From the NCBI GenBank assembly GCA_029054535.1, contig JAIDFC010000222.1, forward strand, positions 1 to 9,084: a stretch of 9,084 nt of DNA. Direction: 5' to 3'. The notes below the pieces were generated by a model. That model had not been told where the DNA came from, searched no databases, and worked only from the letters and a program-made list of their open reading frames with translations. This DNA comes from Rikenella sp. Its GTDB lineage: Bacteria; Bacteroidota; Bacteroidia; Bacteroidales; Rikenellaceae. Position numbers and translations under genes: made by a program. Positions within the stretch are counted from its first letter, which is position 1, and each line of letters opens with the position of its first letter. Shown here one piece after another: positions 1 to 7,763 of the stretch.

Positions 1-12
1 GACACGGCCAGA

Positions 13-29
13 GCATCCCGTAGGGATGC
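13..29. other. Inner hairpin of partial element copy
   Basis: A perfect 7-bp stem (GCATCCC with GGGATGC) around a GTA loop. The matching position in the right arm of the full copy (7028-7045) holds a different 7-bp stem, GGAATGC with GCATTCC, around a GTAA loop. Pairing and loop are kept while the stem sequence is changed. Confidence 0.75.
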
Positions 30-46
30 GTGCTAAAGTTTTTCTG

Positions 47-70
47 GTTCTCTTTGTTCACAAAGAGAAC
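47..70. other. Outer hairpin of partial element copy
   Basis: A perfect 10-bp stem (GTTCTCTTTG with CAAAGAGAAC) and a four-base loop. It corresponds to the 11-bp hairpins at 6823-6846 and 7060-7083, which have different stem sequences but full pairing. Confidence 0.8.
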
Positions 71-134
71 AGTACCCTCCCGTCGCTAAAGAACAGGCTA
101 TAGAAAAATAGAACGAATAAGTAAATAGACAAAG

Positions 135-1388
135 TTAGTCAATTCGGAGGACAAAGAGTAGAGAAAGTCCGTTTTGAGTGGCGATGCAGAAGATGTCGGT
201 GGTTCCGCCGAGATCGACCCCGAGATCGCGTGCGATTTGTTCCGAGGAGTAGGGGAAGTTTCGCCGGTGGACGTTGACGCGTCGGATTCCGCGTGAGCGT
301 AGCATACGGGCAAGGACCTTGGGTTGGTAGGGGTGTCGGAACGTGATTCGGTAGGTTTTTCCTGTGAATTCGGCGGGGAGTTCGTCCGCGAAGAGGTAGC
401 CGCCGTCGAGCCATAGGTCGTTCGGCATTTGGGGAGCGAGGTACTGGGTTCGGTAGGCTTCGACGGTTCGCGTTTTGTAGAACGCGACGTCCGGCGCCAG
501 TAGAAAACGGGCTTCGTCCCGCGTCGAAACGTCCGTGGGGTGAGGTACGGTCGTGTGAAGCGTTGGTATTTCGCGGTCGAAGTCGAACCGGCGCACCTCG
601 CCCCGGCGAATGACCGTTACCCGCATCGCCGGGGTCGGTTCTCCGGCGTCGGTGTTCGAGAAACCGATCTTGGCCAATACCTCCTTGCATTCGCCGTCCA
701 GCGAGATCACCTCGACGCAAGCCTCCGGGCCGAACCGTCGGTAGACCTCCGCTACGTCGAACAGCGGAGAGAGCTTCACCACGATCCGCCGCGCCATCTG
801 CCGCAGGTCGGGCAGCAGTTCCAAGATGTTCGGCGAGCTGTCTTCCAGCGAATAGACCCGTTTCCCGTCGGCCGTTTTGCGCGACGGGTCGATGTACAGC
901 AGATCGATCGTGCGGTCCTCGGGCCATTCGGCCACGAAATGTTCCGCACGGTCGGCAACGACCTCGATATTCCCGGCCCCGAGCCGGTCGAAGTTCCAGC
1001 GCGCGATCTGCGCGCGCAGCGGATCGACCTCGACCGCCACGACCCGCTCGAAGCTCCGTCCGAGCGCCCACGCATCCACCCCCAGACCGCAGGTCAGATC
1101 GACGGCCAACCTCCGTTCGCCGAGCGGTATTCCACTGAGAATACTCTCCGTCCGTGCCGAGGCCGTAGCCTCGCTGCTGGCCTGCTCGTACGCGACCTGC
1201 GGTACGATGCACCGCGCCGCATAGTATCCCGGCAGCTTGGTGCGACACCGCTGAAGCATCCGGATCTGCTGCGTTACGGCCGGGTTGCGCAGTTTCAGCG
1301 CAACCCGTTCCGGATCGTCCGTGAGGTGGCGTGCCACGAGGGCCTCTCCCTCGGTCGAGGCGAGTATGTCGAAATCCCTTTGTTCCAT
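135..1388 (-). CDS. Class I SAM-dependent methyltransferase with C-terminal THUMP-like domain
   Basis: A 417-aa cytoplasmic protein. Residues 95-109 form a SAM-binding motif I (VDLTCGLGVDAWAL), followed by the acidic motif VEVDP (119-123) and DLLYIDPSR (162-170), where IDPSR takes the place of the NPPY-like motif IV. The C-terminal part (about 345-415: FRHPYQPKVL, VNVHRRNFPYS, GGTTDIFCIAT) resembles the small THUMP-like domain found fused to methyltransferases in Bacteroidetes. The likely substrate is RNA, by analogy with THUMP enzymes; the target base is not visible here. The N-terminal 90 residues are helical and without a known motif. The gene starts 18 nt after the stop of the 131-aa gene and is probably last in the murI-ftsK-lolA cluster, because a repeat element rather than a gene follows. 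No frameshift is seen and the length looks complete. The methyltransferase fold is secure; the substrate is inference. Confidence 0.87.
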   Translation of the reverse strand: MEQRDFDILASTEGEALVARHLTDDPERVALKLRNPAVTQQIRMLQRCRTKLPGYYAARCIVPQVAYEQASSEATASARTESILSGIPLGERRLAVDLTCGLGVDAWALGRSFERVVAVEVDPLRAQIARWNFDRLGAGNIEVVADRAEHFVAEWPEDRTIDLLYIDPSRKTADGKRVYSLEDSSPNILELLPDLRQMARRIVVKLSPLFDVAEVYRRFGPEACVEVISLDGECKEVLAKIGFSNTDAGEPTPAMRVTVIRRGEVRRFDFDREIPTLHTTVPHPTDVSTRDEARFLLAPDVAFYKTRTVEAYRTQYLAPQMPNDLWLDGGYLFADELPAEFTGKTYRITFRHPYQPKVLARMLRSRGIRRVNVHRRNFPYSSEQIARDLGVDLGGTTDIFCIATQNGLSLLFVLRID

Positions 1389-1406
1389 CGTTCAGACGTG
1401 AGGGGG

Positions 1407-1802
1407 TTAACTCCGGATGCGGAAAAATTGTTTCTGTAACTTCGGGTCGAGAAAGAGAACCAACAAACCCTGCAAATGCGCCGCCACGACGTGTGTCTGC
1501 GCGAACCACGCCTCGAACGTGCGCCGTTCGTCGGCCGAACGGAACGGTTCACGAAGCAGGACGATCGTTTTGCGCTCCGCGACCTCTGTAGCGGTCAGTT
1601 CGGCGACCGATTCGACCGTTACGATCCTCCATTCCGCCGCTCCCCATGTCGCGATGGCGGTGGGCAACTCTTGTCGCCGCCGAACCGGCATCGCCACCTC
1701 GCGGACGAAGCGGTACATCAGAGGCGAATGAACGCCGTGTCCGCGCCAATGTCGGGCCCGGATCGCGTGTCGCAGACGGGTGTACAGCTGGTAGCGGTTC
1801 AT
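1407..1802 (-). CDS. Short hypothetical protein, apparent internally deleted methyltransferase relative
   Basis: A 131-aa basic protein with no signal peptide or membrane segment. Residues 19-36 (WRGHGVHSPLMYRFVREV) match the hallmark N-terminus of a Bacteroidetes family of SAM-dependent methyltransferases of roughly 230-260 aa, which begins with GHGxHSPFVF. Residues 112-130 (GLLVLFLDPKLQ, then KQFFRIR) look like that family's C-terminus (GLxFFxxxxxKQxFxIR), and 79-103 could match the strand and helix before it. The Gly-rich SAM-binding motif and the acidic motif II expected between the two ends are absent, so catalysis is unlikely. The reading frame is open and GC-rich at third positions like its neighbours, so it seems to be a maintained gene and not a sequencing artefact. 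It lies 51 nt after lolA and 18 nt before the THUMP-like methyltransferase. The family link rests on remembered motifs. The role is unknown. Confidence 0.72.
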   Translation of the reverse strand: MNRYQLYTRLRHAIRARHWRGHGVHSPLMYRFVREVAMPVRRRQELPTAIATWGAAEWRIVTVESVAELTATEVAERKTIVLLREPFRSADERRTFEAWFAQTHVVAAHLQGLLVLFLDPKLQKQFFRIRS

Positions 1803-1823
1803 CGTTTCGGAGATCGTTTCGGA
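1801..1823. repeat. 12-bp tandem duplication at a start codon
   Basis: ATCGTTTCGGA occurs at 1801-1811 and again at 1813-1823, a period of 12 bp. The first copy overlaps the ATG (1802-1800) of the 131-aa gene, so a duplicate of its start region lies just upstream on the minus strand, with GATC where the gene has GATG. It is most likely a local duplication in the leader. Confidence 0.7.
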
Positions 1824-1853
1824 TAGCGGGTATTTTGCTGAAAAGTCGGAGAA

Positions 1854-2486
1854 TTATCGGAAATCGATCACTTCGACCCCCGGATGGGCCTTTGGGTCGA
1901 ACCGGAAGGTCGCCTCCGAGACCGGAACGTTCGTCTGCAACTTCCGCAACGTCATCTCGATCGGCCGATCGGACGACGGCGTGGCGATCGAGATCCGTTT
2001 CAACAGGGCCGTCTCCGGGTCGATGTATAGTGTAATGGTCGTATAGTCCTGTGTCTGCGCCTTCGGCGTCAGCTCCACGACACGGAGCTTTTTCCCGCCG
2101 GCGGTCGAGACATCCGGCAGAGACCGGTGCACATAGTCCCCCGGATCGACGTTCAACAGACGCGACGGATTCGACAGGACGTTCGGCTGCTCCGGATCGA
2201 GCCGTTCGATCGTAACCTCGTTGTTCCGAGGCTGGTAGTTCCACAGCGTGGCCCCGTCGAAATACAACTCCTGTCCCCCGACCTGCGCGGCGAACCGCTT
2301 TCCGTTGACGGTCAGTGTTCCGTTCGTCGTCCCTTCGTCCTCGGTCGAGGCGGTGAATTCGACCCGATAGCTGGTCCAATCCCGCATCTGATTCCGCATC
2401 CGTTCGAGCAGCTCGGCCGATCGTTCGTCGGCCTGGGCTTGGAAGACGCACAAGGCCGACAGGAAAAATAGAATGATCTTTTTCAT
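1854..2486 (-). CDS. lolA: LolA-like periplasmic lipoprotein carrier
   Basis: A 210-aa protein with a clear signal peptide (MKKIILFFLSALCVFQAQA, cleavage after residue 19), so it should act in the periplasm. The mature part follows the LolA pattern: an amphipathic first helix (ERSAELLERMRNQMRDW), alternating beta strands of the half-barrel (FTASTEDEGTTNGTLTV, FAAQVGGQELYFDGATLWNY at about 65-84), a short acidic stretch, and an ending FRFDPKAHPGVEVIDFR (194-210) typical of the family (xFxFDPxxxxGVEVID). LolA takes lipoproteins released at the inner membrane and carries them to the outer membrane. Bacteroidetes commonly place such a gene directly after ftsK, as here, with only 12 nt between the ftsK stop and this ATG. 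That spacing indicates co-transcription. Length matches the family. Whether this is the sole LolA of the cell cannot be seen. Confidence 0.87.
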   Translation of the reverse strand: MKKIILFFLSALCVFQAQADERSAELLERMRNQMRDWTSYRVEFTASTEDEGTTNGTLTVNGKRFAAQVGGQELYFDGATLWNYQPRNNEVTIERLDPEQPNVLSNPSRLLNVDPGDYVHRSLPDVSTAGGKKLRVVELTPKAQTQDYTTITLYIDPETALLKRISIATPSSDRPIEMTLRKLQTNVPVSEATFRFDPKAHPGVEVIDFR

Positions 2487-2498
2487 CTTCCACTGTAT

Positions 2499-5855
<3,357 letters not shown>

Positions 5856-5866
5856 CGATCTGCGTT

Positions 5867-6685
5867 TCAGTGTTTTAGATTCTCTTCCGTCAGGTGCTTG
5901 CGGTATTGTTCGGCCCGTTTGCGAAGCCGTTCGGTCTCGGCCGCCGTCCCGCTCCCGATGAACCGGCTCTCGCCGAGCGAGGTCCGGTCGGTCAGCAAAC
6001 CGCGCTCGCGAAGCAGTTCCGCCGTATGGCGCGCAATGGCCGGTGCGGGATCGACGATCCGAACCGGACGGTCGCCGAGAACCCGACGAATCGCCGGAAT
6101 CAACAACGGAAAGTGCGTACAAGCGAGTACCAACTCATCGACACCCTCCGCCAACATCGGTTCGATGTAATCGCGCAACAATCGTTCCGTCTCCGGTGCA
6201 TCTTCCCATCCCTTCTCGACCGCTTCGACCAGCCCGTTCCCGGCCGTCGCGATCACCCGCACTCCGATTCCGGTAGCATATCGTTCGGTCGTCTGCCGGA
6301 ACATCTCGCTGCCGACCGTATAAGCGGTCCCGAGCACTCCCACCACGCCGCTCCGCGTCTCCCGTGCGGCGGGCTTCACGGCGGGTTCCAACCCGACGAA
6401 CAACATCTCCGTCCACTCCGCCCGCAAGGTCGAAATAGCGGCTGTCGTCGCCGTGTTGCAAGCGACCACGATCAACTTGACACCGGCTTCCACCAAGGTC
6501 GAAACGCCGCTCCGAACCAGGGTCGTAATCTCTTCCCGACTCCTCCCGCCGTACGGACAGTGCGCGCTGTCGGCCCAATAAACCACCTCCTCGAACGGCA
6601 TCTGACGGACGACTTCGGCCCAAATGCTGATGCCGCCCATTCCGGAGTCGAGAATGCCGATCGGGGAGTCTTGCGTGATACTCAT
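5867..6685 (-). CDS. murI: Glutamate racemase MurI
   Basis: Cytoplasmic, cofactor-independent enzyme that converts L-glutamate to D-glutamate, a peptidoglycan stem-peptide residue. 272 aa, the usual family length. Visible landmarks: the N-terminal DSGMGG (13-18), YWADSAHCPYGGRS (36-49), the first catalytic cysteine in VVACNTATT (Cys76) and the second in LACTHFPLL (Cys189, followed by Thr190-His191). Both proton-transfer cysteines are present, so it should be active. The start at 6685 was chosen because family homology begins within a few residues (SPIGILDSG). An upstream in-frame ATG at 6751 would add 22 residues lying across the terminator hairpin and the promoter. This is the first gene of the cluster murI-ftsK-lolA-131aa-methyltransferase, with a TAnnTTTG box 23 nt ahead of the ATG. 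The ftsK ATG follows after 11 nt, suggesting coupled expression of wall-precursor and division genes. Confidence 0.95.
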   Translation of the reverse strand: MSITQDSPIGILDSGMGGISIWAEVVRQMPFEEVVYWADSAHCPYGGRSREEITTLVRSGVSTLVEAGVKLIVVACNTATTAAISTLRAEWTEMLFVGLEPAVKPAARETRSGVVGVLGTAYTVGSEMFRQTTERYATGIGVRVIATAGNGLVEAVEKGWEDAPETERLLRDYIEPMLAEGVDELVLACTHFPLLIPAIRRVLGDRPVRIVDPAPAIARHTAELLRERGLLTDRTSLGESRFIGSGTAAETERLRKRAEQYRKHLTEENLKH

Positions 6686-6708
6686 ATCTGTAGAGTGGTT
6701 ACAATCAA

Positions 6709-6716
6709 CAAAGGTA
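6709..6716 (-). promoter_or_regulatory. Bacteroidetes-type promoter -7 box for the murI cluster
   Basis: TACCTTTG on the minus strand is an exact TAnnTTTG, the -7 consensus for the Bacteroidetes housekeeping sigma factor. It ends 23 nt before the murI ATG, so transcription would start near 6702 and give a leader of under 20 nt. The -33 box is weak: TTTT, 20 nt upstream at 6740-6737, in place of TTTG, and it falls in the centre of the preceding terminator hairpin. Confidence 0.65.
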
Positions 6717-6717
6717 C

Positions 6718-6757
6718 AAAAAAGCGGTCGTGTCTGAAAATTTTCAAACACGACCGC
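6718..6757 (-). terminator. Intrinsic terminator upstream of murI
   Basis: A perfect 10-bp stem, GCGGTCGTGT (6724-6733) with ACACGACCGC (6748-6757), is extended after one mismatch by the self-complementary centre TGAAAATTTTCA (6735-6746). On the minus strand it is followed directly by six T (6723-6718). This is a textbook rho-independent terminator for transcription arriving from the bamA-ompH side. The opposite strand has only a weak T-run. The T-run is separated from the murI promoter -7 box by one base. Confidence 0.85.
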
Positions 6758-6822
6758 CGGTCTTAAAAATGACTTTCTTAGCTCTCTGATTATTTTCTAT
6801 TCTTTGGCTACCGTATGGAACC

Positions 6823-6846
6823 GTTCTTTCTTTTCAAAGAAAGAAC
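6823..6846. other. Left outer hairpin of the element
   Basis: A perfect 11-bp stem, GTTCTTTCTTT with AAAGAAAGAAC, loop TC. It is flanked inward by CCAAAGAAACTT, the same arrangement as in the right arm and in the partial copy. Confidence 0.8.
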
Positions 6847-6911
6847 CAAAGAAACTTCCAACAGCTACGCTACGCCCTAGGCTCCGCAATCTAATGCTCT
6901 GGCCCATGGCG

Positions 6912-6991
6912 TTGGGCCGGGGTTCTTTTAGGCGCGCCCTTAGTGCAAGCTAAACCGTTGGGCGCGCTCAAAAAGAATCCCTCGGCCCCAA
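6912..6991. other. Central GC-rich stem-loop of the element
   Basis: The left strand 6912-6939 pairs with 6960-6991. Eight contiguous G/C pairs (GCGCGCCC with GGGCGCGC) close a 20-nt loop at 6940-6959. Beyond small bulges the pairing continues through TTCTTTT/AAAAGAA, GGG/CCC, CCG/CGG and TTGGG/CCCAA. Within the loop, TTAG (6940-6943) can pair with CTAA (6950-6953) around TGCAAG. In single-stranded form this would be a very stable structure. Confidence 0.82.
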
Positions 6992-7027
6992 TATAAAGAC
7001 CAAAGGCTCTTGACTACGGCAGCCCAT

Positions 7028-7045
7028 GGAATGCGTAAGCATTCC
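7028..7045. other. Right inner hairpin of the element
   Basis: A 7-bp stem, GGAATGC with GCATTCC, loop GTAA. It corresponds to the hairpin at 13-29 in the partial copy, with a different stem sequence. Confidence 0.72.
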
Positions 7046-7059
7046 CGAAAGTCTTTTTG

Positions 7060-7083
7060 GTACTTTTTCTTCAGAAAAAGTAC
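7060..7083. other. Right outer hairpin of the element
   Basis: A perfect 11-bp stem, GTACTTTTTCT with AGAAAAAGTAC, loop TC. It is the first hairpin reached by transcription leaving ompH. It is followed outward by AGTACCCTCCCGTAGCTAAA (7084-7103), which differs at one base from the partial copy (71-90). Confidence 0.8.
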
Positions 7084-7138
7084 AGTACCCTCCCGTAGCT
7101 AAAAAGAAGAAGGGAATACACAGAGCGAAAGAAAGGTT

Positions 7139-7666
7139 TTATTTAATGCCGAGCGACTGTTTCACGAGCGGCAACATGTTGACCATTTGCGCCTCGTTCT
7201 GGTAAACCAAGGCATTGGAACTCAGGTCGAAAACCGCCGTCAACCCCTGTTCCTTAGCCACCTTGGCGATCGCTCCCTGCGCCTTTTCGATCACCGGTTT
7301 GAGCCATTCCATCTGTTTGGTTTGGATCTCCTGTTGAGCCGATTGTTGGAACTCTTCGAGCCGCGTTTGGAGGTCGAAGATGTCTTTTTCTTTCTGTTTG
7401 CGGACCGTTTCGGACATCGAGCTCAGGTTATTGGCCAAGTCCTGTGCTTTGGTGGTGTATTCGTTCCGCATGGCGGTGAACTGCTCTTCGAGTTCTTTGC
7501 CGAGGTCCATCACTTTCTGTTGTACAGAGTCGGTTTCCGGCATGGCCGAGAGCAGCTCCTGGGAGTTGAGATAGCCGAATTTCTGAGCATGTGCCGATCC
7601 GGTACCGATCAACAGGAATGCAGCTGCCGAAGCCAGCAGGATGGTCAGTTTTTTCGTGGTTTTCAT
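7139..7666 (-). CDS. ompH: OmpH/Skp-family periplasmic chaperone
   Basis: A 175-aa protein with a classic signal peptide: basic MKTTKK, hydrophobic core LTILLASAAAFLLIG, cleavage after AHA at residue 27. The mature N-terminus QKFGYLNSQELLSAMPETD is the family signature strand. Residues 46-140 are a long charged, Gln-rich amphipathic helix pair (KELEEQFTAMRNEY, QKEKDIFDLQTRLEEF) that forms the tentacle-like coiled coil. The C-terminus (GLTAVFDLSSNALVYQNE) returns to the small beta domain. Skp-like proteins hold unfolded outer-membrane proteins in the periplasm and deliver them to BamA, which is encoded 97 nt upstream. The start at 7666 was preferred over an ATG 15 codons upstream because it opens directly into the signal peptide. 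The pI and client range cannot be told from this. A 3' untranslated region with the palindromic element follows before the terminator at 6757. Confidence 0.93.
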   Translation of the reverse strand: MKTTKKLTILLASAAAFLLIGTGSAHAQKFGYLNSQELLSAMPETDSVQQKVMDLGKELEEQFTAMRNEYTTKAQDLANNLSSMSETVRKQKEKDIFDLQTRLEEFQQSAQQEIQTKQMEWLKPVIEKAQGAIAKVAKEQGLTAVFDLSSNALVYQNEAQMVNMLPLVKQSLGIK

Positions 7667-7704
7667 AGCGATAAATGTGTTTTTTATTTGTTTTATCTCT
7701 TCGT

Positions 7705-7721
7705 TGTGCAAATGTCGTGCA
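7705..7721 (-). promoter_or_regulatory. Direct repeat TTGCAC in the ompH leader
   Basis: TTGCAC occurs twice on the minus strand (7721-7716 and 7710-7705), 11 bp apart, about one helical turn, in the 97-nt gap between bamA and ompH. The GACATTTG ending inside the second copy differs at one base from TAnnTTTG, so a weak promoter is possible. A chance repeat is equally possible. Confidence 0.3.
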
Positions 7722-7763
7722 ACTTCTCTTCCCCAAGAGGAAAGGCTGCCGCTGTCGAGCCGC

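Larger units (their letters stand above)
1..93. repeat. Partial copy (one arm) of a palindromic intergenic element
   Basis: This gene-free stretch is cut by the window edge and matches the arms of the full element at 6800-7108. Reading outward to inward (minus strand) it has: a tag TTCTTTAGCGAC (93-82) continuing as GGGAGGGTACT; a perfect 10-bp hairpin (47-56 pairs with 61-70, loop 57-60); CCAGAAAAACTT (47-36); a second perfect 7-bp hairpin (13-19 with 23-29, loop GTA); and ATGCTCTGGCC, which also occurs in the left arm of the full copy. It begins about 41 nt after the stop codon of the methyltransferase gene at 135. No T-run follows the hairpins on the minus strand, so it is not an ordinary intrinsic terminator. 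Positions 94-134, between it and the gene, are AT-rich and show nothing recognisable. Confidence 0.8.
6800..7108. repeat. Full copy of a palindromic multi-hairpin intergenic element
   Basis: This region between ompH and the murI terminator has no credible gene. It is an imperfect inverted repeat of about 309 bp. Left arm: tag TTCTTTGGCTACCG, 11-bp hairpin (6823-6833 with 6836-6846), CCAAAGAAACTT (6846-6857), a variable stretch, then ATGCTCTGGCCCATGG (ends 6909). Right arm, read on the minus strand: tag TTCTTTTTAGCTACGG (from 7108), 11-bp hairpin (7060-7070 with 7073-7083), CCAAAAAGACTT (7060-7049), 7-bp hairpin (7028-7045), CCATGG. Between the arms lies a long central stem-loop (6912-6991). 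A partial copy lies at 1-93. It could be a MITE- or REP-like element or a structured RNA in the ompH 3' untranslated region. No transposase and no clear target-site duplication are seen. Confidence 0.82.

Noticed and set aside
47..70. Intrinsic terminator for the cluster ending at 135
   Set aside because: The stem is strong but AT-rich and is followed on the minus strand by CCAGAAAAAC, not a T-run. It is better explained as part of the repeat element.
540..1439. A 299-codon plus-strand frame opposite the THUMP-like methyltransferase
   Set aside because: Antisense shadow of a gene with recognisable SAM-binding motifs; no motif of its own.
1549..2493. A 314-codon minus-strand frame across lolA and the 131-aa gene
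   Set aside because: It is out of frame with a clear signal-peptide protein (LolA) and with the HSP-motif protein, and its composition is that of a shadow frame.
5856..6122. N-terminal extension of ftsK by 89 codons
   Set aside because: It would lie wholly over the conserved end of murI in another frame, and the ATG at 5855, 11 nt after the murI stop, is the natural start.
6686..6751. N-terminal extension of murI by 22 codons
   Set aside because: It crosses the intrinsic terminator and promoter box and adds residues before the usual family start.
6800..7108. Insertion sequence or CRISPR array
   Set aside because: There is no transposase frame, no clear target-site duplication, and no regularly spaced direct repeats; the repeats are inverted and pair with each other.
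7722..7745. Hairpin between bamA and ompH around a CCCC loop
   Set aside because: The stem is imperfect with a bulge and has no T-run on either side, so neither a terminator nor a regulatory call is supported.
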